Assembly: GCA_964036195.1 (NCBI GenBank)
Contig: OZ038451.1
Coordinates: forward strand, 7,506,529-7,570,528
Source: Sphaerolaimus hirsutus
Lineage: Eukaryota; Nematoda; Chromadorea; Monhysterida; Sphaerolaimidae
DNA length: 64,000 bases
Direction of reading: 5' to 3'
Below the pieces are notes generated by a model. That model had not been told where the DNA came from and made no database searches. It was given only the letters and a program-made list of their open reading frames with translations. This document shows, piece by piece, positions 21,625 through 34,500 of this stretch. The stretch's first letter is position 1; the number at the start of each line of letters is the position of its first letter. The position numbers and the translations under genes were made by a program.

Positions 21625-23798
21625 CAGGGTTGGCAAAATCTCAGAAAAGAATAAAAATAAAATTAAAATAAAATGGAAAATTGAAGAATAAAATAAAATG
21701 AGAGAAAAAATGGAAAATTTCACAATAAAAATAAAAATTGTATAAAAATTCGAATTTTTGTAAAATTGTATACAAATTCATATTTTTGGAAAATTGTATA
21801 AAAATCCTTTTTTTTGTAAAATTTTTTTATGTTGTTTATAGTTCAACCTGTTCATTCGCGGAGCTGGGGCAGTCCCAAGCCATGTAAAGTGTCAAAATGT
21901 CATATGAAATGGAAATGGAAAGTGTCAATTTCCATGAAAATGTTAAGTAAAGTGTCAATTGCCATGACAAATATAAATTTAAGTGGAAACTGTAAAGCAA
22001 ATTGTATCCAAATATTATCTTTTGTATCCAAATCTAGTTGTTTTTGTAACCAAATCTTATGTGAACATTTGGATACAAAAACATAAGATTTGGATACCAA
22101 AACATAAGGTTTGGATACCAAAACATAAGATTTAGATACACAATTAACACTCTGATGACAGTTGTCATGACAATTATACTTTGCTTGACATTTGAGATGC
22201 CAATTGACTCTTTACTACATTTGTCATGACAATTGACACTTTGCATGATGCGTTACAAATGCGCCCAGCACACTCCAGTAATCCTTCTACTGAAAATGCA
22301 AACCATTCTTATCGAGAATTGTAACTTAACACTTGCAACTAGCTAACAATACCTACTGCATGCAACTTTTGCAAAGTAATGGAAAAATTTGTCACACGTA
22401 ACGATGGCAAAAAAAATATTCGAAAATTCGAAAATATTTTTGAAGTTTTGAAATTTTCCAGAATTTTCAAATTTTTATTCCACCACTAGAAAAAAAACAC
22501 TTAAAAATCGAAAATTCGAAAATTCATAAATTCAAAAATAGTTTTCGAATTTTTCAGGGAATTCAAGGACACAAAACACATTTTTAGGTTCTATGTGCTA
22601 AATCAATCGATAATTGATACGCGGTGCATCTGAAAAAGTCTATCGAAACGAAAAAAAAATGAACGTTGAAATGGAATCTGTGGCAGACCCATGGCTGGAA
22701 TCGGGGAAGGCATTTTAGGGGGTGAGTCCACCAGACTTTATGTCACCCCATTCTGTTACACATCAGCCAAATTGTTTTGTTTCTTTGAATCGTTCCCCAA
22801 TCCCAAGAAGGGGGGCCGATAAAAAGGTGTTGACTTTACATGACCGATCTGGCTAGTTGACGTTGAAGCTTAATAACTCAGCCATTTCTTGGCCGATTTG
22901 GACTGTTAATACTTAAAATGATCTGCACAACCTGTAGATTCCATTTTTGAGGTTGGATTAGTGATGTATAAATTCATTTTGCCAGGTTGACCCAGTATTT
23001 CAACATGTAAAATAAATTTTTCTGGGGGGGGGGGGGGGGGGGGTTTGTCAGTGATTTTTGAGGGGACTTATTCGAGGGGGACTTATTCAAGGATAAATGG
23101 TAAATATATAGATAAAAATCACATAAATACAGGGTCAAATTGCATAAAATTTTTGCAATTACATAATCAGCAAATGTACAACAGAATGGAATGACACAAA
23201 AGTCTGGTGGACCCCCCCATAACAGCCACCCACAATTCCAGCTATGGGTAGACCCGGTTACATTGAAGAATGCACAGGAATGCATCGCGCACCCATAACT
23301 ATTTCAACATAACTACTTCACAGCTTCAAAAAGCTCTTAATTCAATATTTTTCCAAAAAAAAATATTGAAAAGTATGTAAAAAAATTCAAAAATTACCCC
23401 AAAAATTCGAAAATTGCCCAAAAAGATTCAAAAATTCAATTCTAAATTTGAAAATTCATTTGAGGAAAAATTCGAAAATTCGAAAATTCATTTTGGAAAA
23501 AAAACTTAAAAAATTTAAAACTTTTTTCGGAGGGTTTGCCATCGTTAGTCACACGTTTTTCATGTTTAGGTCTAATTATCACATTTTTCTGACCTTGCAG
23601 GCAAGATTCTGATTTTTTGTAAAATTTTTGTAAAATTTTTGTAAAATTTTTGTAAAATGGTCCATTTTATTATTTTATTATTATTTTGGAATAAAATAAA
23701 ATAAAATAAAATGAAACAAGAATAAGCTTAAAATAAAATACATTTTTTACAACTTTTATACAATTTGTATATAAATGATTTTTATAAAACCAACCCTG
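21625..23798. mobile_element. hAT-like foldback, CAGGGTTGG family, with nested insertions
   Basis: It begins CAGGGTTGGCAAAATC and ends CCAACCCTG, and both sides are flanked by the perfect 8-bp duplication CAGGTGAG (21617-21624 and 23799-23806). Inside are a GGCAGTCCCAAG foldback (from about 21866) with GTATCCAAATCTTATG-type palindromic blocks, and a second complete hAT-like element at 22399-23547. The interior encodes nothing. Confidence 0.85.
22399..23547. mobile_element. hAT-like element, TAACGATGGCAAA family, nested
   Basis: Ends TAACGATGGCAAA and TTTGCCATCGTTA, flanked by the perfect 8-bp duplication GTCACACG (22391-22398 and 23548-23555). Arms are rich in TTCGAAAATTCG. A further inverted repeat inside (CAGACCCATGGCTGGAATC near 22686, complement near 23235) shows a third nesting level. 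Confidence 0.9.
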
Positions 23799-23806
23799 CA
23801 GGTGAG

Positions 23807-24167
23807 TACCGTATTTCTTTGTGTAAACCCCCGTGCACAACGCCCGGGGCATTACACAGCTTTAAAGCGCCCCCGGGGCGCTATGCTTGGTTTCAAAAAC
23901 CTTTACAAAGTAATGAAGTAATGATGCTACAGAGTAATGAAATGACTGTTAGTGATGTTAAAGGCACCGGGAAGAATGGCACCGCACCGCACCGGCACCT
24001 TTGCCAACGCATGAAAAGGGCACCTGGCACCTTGGGCTGGGGCACCGACCAGAAAATGGCACAGCACCGGCACTGGTGCCATTCGGAAAAAAATGGCACC
24101 GGCACCGAAGGGCACCGGCGGGTTGCCGGTGCTAGCACCGAAAGGCACCACACCGGGCTGGAATTTC
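23807..24167. repeat. GGCACC-rich inverted-repeat cluster
   Basis: 23960-24150 is packed with GGCACCG and its complement CGGTGCC, so it can fold strongly. The preceding CCGTATTTCTTTGTG...CCCCCGGGGCG stretch may be a damaged MITE. No gene seen. Confidence 0.5.
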
Positions 24168-24948
24168 TAACGATGGCAAACCCCACGGAAAAAGTATTTC
24201 AAATTTTTAAGCATTTTTCTAAAATGAATTTTTGAATTTTTGAATTTTTTCTCAAAATAATTTTCGAGTTTTGAATCTAATTTTCAAATTTTCGAATCTT
24301 TTTGGGCAATTTTCAAATTTTTTACTATTGAATTTGAAGCTTTATAGCAGTATTTGGAAAATTTCAATGTTTTTGATAGCTTTTTAACCTTTTTTCACAT
24401 GTGATTTACCTTAGTTTAGCTAAATTTAGCACAAATATGTTCTATTTTCAGAGCTTCCATGACTTTGACACTTTGCATGGCATTTTACCAGGCATTTTAA
24501 ACGGTCTGAAAGTGGCACATGTTGGACATTGCTCTGTTCAAACAACGTTCAACAATAACCCAACATCTATTTTTGATGAAGTTGCATCTGTTTTAGCAGA
24601 AGTCAATAGAGTTCGGTTTGATCGGTGCATTCCTAAATGGATGTGTCTGTGTCCGCCATGGACGCCATTTCAATGTTTTTGATGTTGTTTTAAATTTCAA
24701 TTTACGATTTTTCAGACTCAGCGCACATCAATTAATGATTTATTTATAATGTTAAACCGATGAATGTGTTTTGTGGCCTGGAATTCTGTAAAAAAAATAG
24801 AAAATAATTTTCGAATTTTAGAATTTTCGAGTTTTTAAAAAAATAAATCGATTTTTATGTGTTTTTCAAGGGGTGAAATAAAAATTCGAAAATTCCAGAA
24901 AAAGTCGAAAATGTTTTTGAATTTTCGAATCTTGTTTTGCTATCCTTA
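24168..24948. mobile_element. hAT-like element, TAACGATGGCAAA family
   Basis: It begins TAACGATGGCAAA and ends TTTTGCTATCCTTA (degenerate), flanked by the perfect 8-bp duplication GGAATTTC (24160-24167 and 24949-24956). The TTCGAA-rich arms match the copies at 22399 and 40785. Inside is a piece with CATTTTACCAGGCATTTTA, akin to the CAGTCCCAG family. Confidence 0.85.
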
Positions 24949-25095
24949 GGAATTTCCGAAGTAAATATCGGGCAGTTTCTCAGCGGCCACACCTTCGGAA
25001 GTGCATATTTCCATGAATTTTCAACCGATTTTGATGGTTGAGCACCATATATAAATACACCAAAGTATATATACACCATATATACACCAAGTATA

Positions 25096-25491
25096 CCGTA
25101 AATCCTCGAATAAGTCCCCGGGGGAGTTATTTTTTCCTCAGAATTTTTTGAGGGGGGACTTATTCGAGGGGGGGAGTTATTCGAGGGGGGAGTAATTTCT
25201 ACGTCGGAATATTGCGTAAAATACTTTATCAGTATATCATCTGAATGGGGTTAAGTAGGCTGCATAAACGTGTGAGCCAGAATAGAAATCCCGTAATTCA
25301 TGCAAAATAATGAATGCTTTTAATGATCATATACATACATACGTTTTTTATACCTGGACTTTTTTTCCCACCCATTAAAGAGGGGGGAGTTATTCGAGGG
25401 GGGGAGTTATTTTTTCCTCAGTCAGTTTACAGGGGGGAGTTATTCGAGGGGGGGAGTTATTTGAGGGGGGGACTTATTCGAGGATTTACGG
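25096..25491. mobile_element. TA-flanked MITE, CCGTAAATCCTCG subfamily
   Basis: It starts CCGTAAATCCTCGAATAAG after TA and ends CTTATTCGAGGATTTACGG before TG. The interior repeats GAGTTATTCGAGGGGGG and GGGACTTATTC, with long G runs. A TA duplication suggests the Tc1/mariner/pogo superfamily. Confidence 0.85.
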
Positions 25492-25572
25492 TGTATACCA
25501 AAATACTCGGTTTTTCTGGGTAAGTTTAAATACGCTTTCGCAACTGTGCTGCTTACCACAGAGGAAGTACAG

Positions 25573-28500
25573 GGCCGATGTAACTTCTGGCTGGCACCTG
25601 ACACTGGATAGCACAAATGCTGAGCAGACGAATGGAGAGCTTCACCCAGATTTCATACCATTTTACCCCGGCGATCCAAACGAACAACTGACTGACGACG
25701 TTGCAACTTTCATAGGAAAATTTACAAACAAACATGCTATCTTCGACACGCCGATTTACAAGAATATTTACAATTGGAAGTGCGTGAATTACTAATTCTG
25801 GTTTTCAGTGTGTCACCTCACTAGGGTGTCAATTTCTGTTTTACATTTCCCATTTCCATTTTCCGAAGGCAAATTTTTTCCGTTTTCCGCCCGCTGAATT
25901 TTTCCCCCGTTTTCCTTTCCGTTTTCCGGTTCATTTCTATTTTCCGGCTCCATTTTCAGTTATTCCACCTTTTTTCCACTTTCCGGCTCAATTTTCTGTT
26001 TTTCCACATTCTTTTCCATTTTCCGGCTCAATTTTCTGTTTTTCCGCCTCATATTTCCTTATTCCGGCTCAACTGTCTGTTTTTTTCAGCCAAACTGGTG
26101 AACATACATGCAGGTTTTCAATTACCGTATTACCTCGATGTATCCCCCCCTTGAATTACCCCCCCTCGAATTAACCCCCCCTCAAAATGGGCTGGGGAAA
26201 TAATAAACCCCCCCTCGAAATACCCCCCCCCCCTTCGGAATGATGTACGTCATTTACATAATAAATACGTCATGTATGCAATGTACATGATGTATATTAC
26301 TATTTATTTGCATTGCAGCTACACATAGACTAGTTTGTGTAGCTATCTACATTCTTATGTCCAAATACATATATCCTGTTTGGACACATTTATTACCTGT
26401 TTTGGGTATGCAAATGCCTACTATTTCCTACGATCCTTACGAAAATTTCTCACGAAATAATAAAACCCCCCTCGAATAAACCCCCCCTCGAATTAACACC
26501 CCCTCAAATTTTCCTGGCGAAATAATAAACCCCCATGGGGGTATTTCGAGGTAATACGGTATGTGAATTTTTTTACATTTTCCATCAAAATTTCAGCAAT
26601 TTTTTTACCATTTCCAGCTAATTTTAGCTAATTTTTTTTCTCCATTATATGGCAAAATTTCAGCAATTTTTTCAGTTTCCATGCTAATTTCATTTTTCCG
26701 TTTCCAATTTTTCCAGCGTTGTTTTCCGTTTTCCGGCTGCTGAAATTTGTTTTCCGCTTCCGTTTTCCGACAAGTGCAAAAATTTTCCCCTTTCCGTTTC
26801 CGTTTTCCATAAAAAAATTTTTTTGACACTGTACACCTCACCACTAGGGTATCAAATGTTTTTTTGCACTTTTTTGGAGATTTTCTGTACTTACCGGGAA
26901 ACGGAAATGGAATTAATACAAATTAAATGCTAGAAAACAGAAAGCAAAATTTACATGGAAACAGCAAAAAACTTGCAGGAATTTTGCTAGAAAAAAAAAT
27001 TGCACAATCAAAAAACCTACATAATTATAAATAGGTTTACCAGTATGGCTGGAACAGAAAACAGAATGTGAGGCTAAAGAAAAACAACAAAATTGCCACA
27101 AAATGGAAATGAGGCAGAAAAACAGAAAAATTGCCAGAAAACTGAAAATGAGCTGAAAAATGGCAACATAAAAAAATTTAGAGGACAGAAATCGGAAATG
27201 GAAAAAAATTGCGTTTGGGAAATTAAAACAAAAAACAAATGAACAGAAAAGGGAAAATGGAAAGTTGACACCACATTAACCATGGAATTCAATTCAAACA
27301 ACATTGCACAGGCACCAGGGCATTTGCGAGTATAGGGAGGCGATCTATCCACGGAATTTAACAAGTGCCAAAGCTAAGCTGAGTAAAAGTGGAGTCAAGA
27401 TACGGTACAAATACACGTTTACACGAAATACTGGAGATCTGAAGACTGAGAGTGTAGATGACTGTGCACAGCGCTGCTTGGATTATGGGCGAGACAGGTT
27501 ATTACCGTATCACCTCGAATAGTATGTATACCTGATCCGGATTGAATATTTGAAAAAAACAACATTATGTTCTGTCTCCTCTTCCATGAAAACGTCTTTA
27601 CAGTTTGCATAACAGTTTGCATTTGACAAAACATTATTTTGCTCAACATTGTATCAAAAGATTATTTTGCTTTGACAAATTTGACATCAAAATACATAAA
27701 TAATAGTATTGACGTAGGATTGTAACGTGGGGAACTAGGTTTATGTGCGCAAAAAGGTGTGAAGTCTTAATCGCAAGTTGCCTAGTTCGATTGCAACTGG
27801 ATATTTGGGTCGCGTTAATCGGTTTGTTGGTTGCAATCACTTTACTGTAAGCCAGTTATCAATTCAGTTATGGAATTGCTCGCCACCTGTTTTGGTTTAG
27901 AACAGGAACTAAATTTCAGTTATTTCAGTTGACAAAATGAGCAATGCAAATTGAGAAATTTTATTTCTGAGTTATTGGTGCTCAAAATAGACTGAAAAAA
28001 CTGTTAACTTGCACCCAGAATTGGGTAGAAAGGAAAAATGCAAAATAATGTAAAAAACAAATCCTTGTACGTCAGAGGTTGATATTCAAGCACGAATAAA
28101 TAAAATGAGATGAAGTATATTGAGATGCACTAATCTCAAACAGTAAAACAGTAGTTTCAATATTAAATATAATCAAGATACTTTTATAATTGTGTTCATA
28201 TATAGTGTAGAGTGTGAGCCACTGCTAAATCTTGCCCTTTTATATCCCTTCCCAAGCACAGTTGATGATTCACCATTAGTTGACAGCCTACTATTTTGAT
28301 AAATATGCACTATAATATGCTAAAATGTGTATAACAAGCCCTATTTCTAGTGAACCACCTGTTGACAGTTGCTAACAGTTGCCAACTTTCCACAACATTC
28401 TACACTTTTATGGTCAAATGTTTATACAAAACTTTTACATTTGGTTAGCCACCTGTTGGCAGTTGTCAACAGTTGCTATATAAAACCTTTACTTCTGGTT

Positions 28501-31500
28501 AACCACCTGTTAGCAGTTGTTAACAGTTGCTAACTTTCCAGAAACATTCTTTACTTTAATGGTCAAATGTGTATACAAAACCTCTAATTTGACCAATGAT
28601 TCACTCCTACCAACTGTAAATTTAGTAATAAAATAGCCCTCTAATGCACAGCTGCACCTTAACTCTATGTGTACTTCACTCAATACTTTCCCAAAATGAC
28701 ATCACTTTATATAATTAAATGATGTCACTGGATGACATCATTTGGACTACCATAAAAGTTGGCACACTTTGTACTGTGTTGAATTTGGCAATCAATAAAT
28801 TCCACCCTCTGTGCTTTCTCAAGCTAGGCACAATAAAGGGAGTGTGAATGACAGTCATTGGTAGAAAATTGGACAGTCATAGGCAGATAAACAAACAGAA
28901 AACACTCTGTATTGATCATCTGTGAAGAACTATCATGTGTAGCCCACTGTCATCTATCAAGGTATTCAACGCTTTTTGGGATTACCATTTTAGCAGGTTA
29001 CAGGATGACATAATTTATATACATTTAAGGCTGAAAATTCTGATTGGCTTGATACAGAGCTCGGAAAAATTAGGTCGAGCCGGGTTCCTGTTTGAATATC
29101 AGTCATTCCGAATTTGGAAATTTTGCATTTTTGCAAATATTGGCAATCTTCCAATGACAGGTGCCGGTGCTTCAGCTGGATGAGCACCAATGGAGTTTGC
29201 CGCCTAACAACTGTGCCGTGTTTTAGGGGAGACATTGAAATCACAGAATCTACCGCTGCTATGTACAAAATCGATGTTCGATATGTTGATCTCAGAGGTG
29301 AGAATATATAAGTCACTGAAATGTCATTTTGTCATTTTTTGAGTCTGTGTTCATCTATGCAGGCCTTCTATATCAAAGTTGTAAAAGAGTTAAAAATATC
29401 TTCCAATTTAGTTGTTCAAAAATGCCTGTGTTCAATTTGCACACATTAAAATACCGTATTACCTCGAATTATCCCCCCCCCCTTGAATTAACCCCCCCTC
29501 GAATTAACCCCCCCCCCTCAAAATGGGCTGGGGAAATAATAACCCCCCCCCTCGAAATACCCCCCCCCCCCTTCGGAATGATGTACGTCATGTACATAAT
29601 AAATATGTCATGTATGCAATCTACATGATGTATATTACTGTTAATTTGCATTGCAGCCACACATAGACTAGTTTGCGTAGCTATCTACGTTTTTATGTCC
29701 AAATATATCCTGTTTGGACACATTTATTACCTGTTTTGGGTATGCAAATGCCTACTATTTACTACGATCCTTATGAAAATTTCTGACGAAATAATAAAAA
29801 AAAACCTCGAAGTAACCCCCCCCCCCCCTCGAATCAACCCCCCTCAAATTTTGCTGGCGAAATAATAAACCCCCATGGGGGTATTTCGAGGTAATACGGT
29901 AAATACAAAAAAATACCCCCCCCCCCCGACAAGCAGAGGTGACAAGTCTCCTGATTACATCAACTGGAGAAACTCAAAGGCTGGGCCCTACTGCTGGACG
30001 CCAGGCACTCTGCGTCAAAGGTATACATTGCCAAGGGTGATTATTTATGTAAGGTATAATCTCGAATAATCCCTTCCCCTCGAATAACCGCCATGTTCAC
30101 CGGGTGAGATAAAACACCTCCCCCTCAAAAAATCCCTCCACTCTGGTGGCTGGGAAAAACTTGTAGAATAATAATTCTTGTAGAAGAATAATGTAGAATG
30201 TAATAGACGTTTTATGTATGTATCCTTTGTCACTAGCATTGATTTCACTGCTTGAACTGTGAAATTTCATTCCAACTTACTGGTTTATAGAACTGGAATT
30301 ATGTACATCATGTATGCAATCGCAATGTACTTAGTCTGGCTGAAAAGTTCCCAGGCAGTGCTCGCTATTGGCGCTAGCAGTAAGCATCGGTCATAAAATT
30401 TTGACCGGTTCAGATATCAGGTGTTTTGAGTTTTCACCTAAAATTTCACCCCTCTAGCTCCACCCACTGCGGAACTGCTTACAATTACAATTACAATTTC
30501 GGTCATTTACCGAAACTTACAATACCGAAACAATACCGAAACTTACAATTTCGGTCATTTTGTACTGATGTACACATGGTGCTCTAGCTCAATGCTGCTT
30601 TATGTTGTGATTAGTGATGGAATGGCGCCATGGCGCTGGCGCCATTTGACGGCGCCAAAGGGCGCCGCGCCATGGCGCCATTGGCGCTTGGCGCCCTTTT
30701 CCTGTGGCGCCCTTGGCGCCTGGCGCCCACATTCTGAAAGGCGCCATGGCGCCATTGGCGCTTGGCGCCCTTTCTCAGTGGCGCCCTGCCATAGAAGGGC
30801 GCCAAAATGGCGCCAGCAGGCTTTCAACGTGAGTGCCTCGTAAATGAGAAAAAATACAAAAGCGCATCAGTGGATAACGGAAATTCACCAGAAAAATGGA
30901 CAAAGTAGTGAGATTGGATTGAAATTTTTCGTCCAACTGTTCATCAGAAGCGTTTGACCGATCAGAAGCTAAGAATGATGAACCATCAAACTTGCAAACT
31001 CATAAATAAACGGATTCAAATTGTCGTAATTCCATTTCCGTCAACTTCCATGTGGAATCCGTGTGAAGTGAATGCATTGTTTTGTCTAATGGAAATTTTC
31101 ATCATGTCCAGTGAAAGTGGAAGTACGATTTTATTCAAAAATTGTTGCTAGTTGTTGATTTGTTGATTATTTGTTGATTAAAAACTGAAGAACGTGAATA
31201 CGGAAGTGAATTTGTGCAATACAGTGTTGGAAAAACACTTCTAGCACACACAGGGTATTGTACGCACTTATTTACCCTGGCGCCCTTGGCGCCTGGCGCC
31301 CTAACTTTCAAATGGCGCCATGGCGCCATTGGCGCTTGGCGCCCTCTTTCCGTGGCGCCATTGGCGCCTGGCGCCTACTTTTTGGATGGCGACATGGCGC
31401 CCTTGGCGCTCTTTTTCTGTGGCGCCCTTGGCGCCTGGCGCCCACTTTCCGAATGGCGCCATGGCGCTTGGCGCCCTTTTTTCTGGCGCTTTTCCATCAC

Positions 31501-34500
31501 TAGTTGTGATCATGAAACTTTGGCTAGTGTAAGCCACCAGTGTTGGCAATGTGCTGATAGTATTCAACACTTTCATCAACATCATTGCTATTAAGGTAAA
31601 ATTAATATGCCGATCAGGGTAATGTGCAAGAAACGTGGGAACTGTAACGAATGTTCTTGGTGATCATTTGAGATAATGTTGTATTGCAGCGATTTTAATG
31701 TTGTTTTGAAATGTGCAGTAAATGAATTATGTGAATAAAATTTCCCTATGTTTCATTACTAATCTGTAGTGGAGACATTACTGGGTCAGGCCTAACTGGC
31801 ATCTAATCCGCTTGGCATCTGGACCCGGATAGCATGGATTTCTGCCTGCTTGGCATCTAGACCTGCTTGGCATCTATCCAATGCTGGATGCCAAGCGGAC
31901 TGTGGCATAGATGCCAAACGGGCAGGTGGGGCCAGATGCCAAGCGGGCAGGGGGGTCTACATGTCCAGTGTATCATGTGCACAAAAAAATATGAATTCCA
32001 AATGTGTTAAAATTTCAATGTTTTTCCCAATTATTATTTTCTGATGTCAAGTGTCTCTGAATTTTTTATTTAAATGCAAATATGAGTACCATTTGAAATG
32101 GGGAAGAAGGGTAGATACATGCATGCCCATGTAAATTCAAAATACAATTCTTTAATAACCCTGTAAGAGTGGCTACTAGAATAATTTTTTGTTGAGCCAT
32201 TTTTTGTGGGAATTGCATTTTGGGACACCATGCATGTAAAAAGCCTCAGTGTTAAGAGGCAACACTCAAATTGATTGATCATTTTTGAAAACAGCTTTGT
32301 AAATTTCCATGTGTATTGGGCCACCCTGTTCAAGTGGCTTTCAACATGGAGTTCCAGCAGTGTTCACATGGAATTTTAACTCATTTACAGGGTGGCCTAC
32401 ATTAGTGGATTCCTAGTTTCCTAGTTTAGTGCATATGGCTAAATTTCAATCAAACACAGTATTTGGATGAACACAACACTAAATATACTGATCAATATTT
32501 TATTTCAATTTCACATTTCAAATTGGCTGATTTTGAGAAATTAAATTTAATATGATCCCAGAAAATCTGTTAAAAATATCTTATTTGACCATCTATTTCT
32601 AAGCCACCATGTACACAATATTCAATGCATATCTCACCACACTATCCAGATCAATTTGAGTGTTGCCCCTTAACACTGAGGCTTTTTACATGCATGGTGT
32701 CCCAAAATGCAATTCCTACCAAAAAATGGCTTGATAAAAATTTATTCTAGTAGCCACTCTTACAGGGTTACTAAAGAATTGTATGTATGAATTTGCACGG
32801 GCATGCATGTATTTATCTACCCTTCTTCCCCATTTCAAACAGTACTCATATTTGCATTTAAATAAAAAAATTCAGAGACACTTGACATCTGAAAACGATA
32901 ATTGGGAAAAACATTGAAATTTTTACACATTTTGAATTCATATTTTTTGTGCACATGATACACTGGACTGGATAAACAGGTGCACTCCTATAAAAATAAG
33001 TTGCAGGGTGACAGGTTCAGCGAGTAATACTTCAGATGTGGAAGTAAAGGTTCAGCATGAATTCTTGAAAAAACAACATTTTTTGTCAGGATTCATTTTG
33101 GGACACCATGCATGCACAGGCGCGCAACAGCCCGCCATGATGCACAGAGGCCATGAGGCCGTCTCGTGGGTGGGTGTGTGGGGGGGGGTTCAGCCTGCTT
33201 GGCATCTACACCCACACGGCATGGAGACCGCATGGCATGTGCAGGCATGTAGCCCGCTTTGGCATCTATGGGACGATAGATGCCACACGGGTCTAGATGC
33301 CATGCAGGCAGAAATCCATGCCACGCGGGTCCAGATGCCATGCAGGTTTAGATGCCGAGCGGTGCAGACTCGACATTACTTGTGTTCAACAGCAGTGTGC
33401 ATGCAAAATGCATTTTGTATTAAGAATTTTGGGTTTGGCTATTTTGCGAAGGAGAGGCGGAGTGATGAATTTGGCAGTGAGAGTAGTGACAATAATGACA
33501 AAATGGACTAGCATTATGATATCAAAGCCAATGGTTAGTGCTGGCACATTGCCAACACTGGTGCCACAACGCCGCTTACACTAGCCAAAGTTTCATGATC
33601 ACAACTTAAAGCAGCATTGAGCTAGAGCACCATTTATATATCAGCACAAAATGACCGAAATAGAGACCCACACAGTTCCGCAGTAGGTGGAGCTAGAGGG
33701 CTAAAATTTTAGGTGAAAACTCAAAACACCTGACATCTCAACCTGTCAAAATTTTATGACCGTAGCTTACCCCTAGCGCGAATGGCGAGCACTGCGTAGG
33801 GAGTTTTCAGCCAGATAAAGTACATGATGTATTTGGTCGCAGTTTGCATGGCAGGTACACATACGAGTTTGTACACGTATGAGCTACACATTTGAGTAGC
33901 GATGGGTGTCGATATGTCCAAATATACCCTACTTGGACACGTTGATTACCGGTTTTGGGTATAAAAAAGCGTACTCTTTACTATGAATTTCGTGACAATT
34001 TCTGACGAAATGATACCCCCCCTCGAATAAGCCCCCCTGGTCATACCCCCTCAAAATGTCCACTGAAAAAATTACCCCATAGGGGTATTTCGAGGAATTA
34101 CGGTAAATGACTTTGCTTCACAGATGCACCAGCCATGGCTACCTATGTACAGGGTGGCCCGGAAATTGGTGGTAGCATGGGAGTAGCTGTTTTATATGCC
34201 GATTTACCAATTTTTGTGTTTGAATGACTATACCCAAAGTATAAAACTATTCAGACAATGTTCAATTTTTTTCCCATACATTGCACGATCAATAGTTTCA
34301 AATGTATGGTCATTTGACAAGTGAAGTCTCATATTCAATGTCAAGTGACAAATCAAATGGCAGTTTCCAGGGGGCAGTCCCAAGCCCTGTAAAGTGTAAA
34401 GTGAAGTGTCAAATGTAGAGTCAAATGCAAAGTAAAGTGTCAATCAAAACAAAAAAGAAATGATTATATTACTGAGCTTTGCATGACAATTGACAGTTTA

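Noticed and set aside
24950-25075. Candidate exon encoding GQFLSGHTFGSAYFHEF
   Set aside because: It looks protein-like, but its donor phase does not fit the exon at 25573 and no domain is recognisable.
25840-27290. Overlapping ORFs with FCRKTEAENKF or FPFSVHLFF character
   Set aside because: Low-complexity TTTTCCG/GGAAAAC text of hAT-like MITEs gives open frames on both strands.
33007-33049. A 43-nt in-phase candidate exon for the PAN-like gene
   Set aside because: It lies inside the nested palindrome in transposon DNA, and skipping it still gives matching phase to the next exon.
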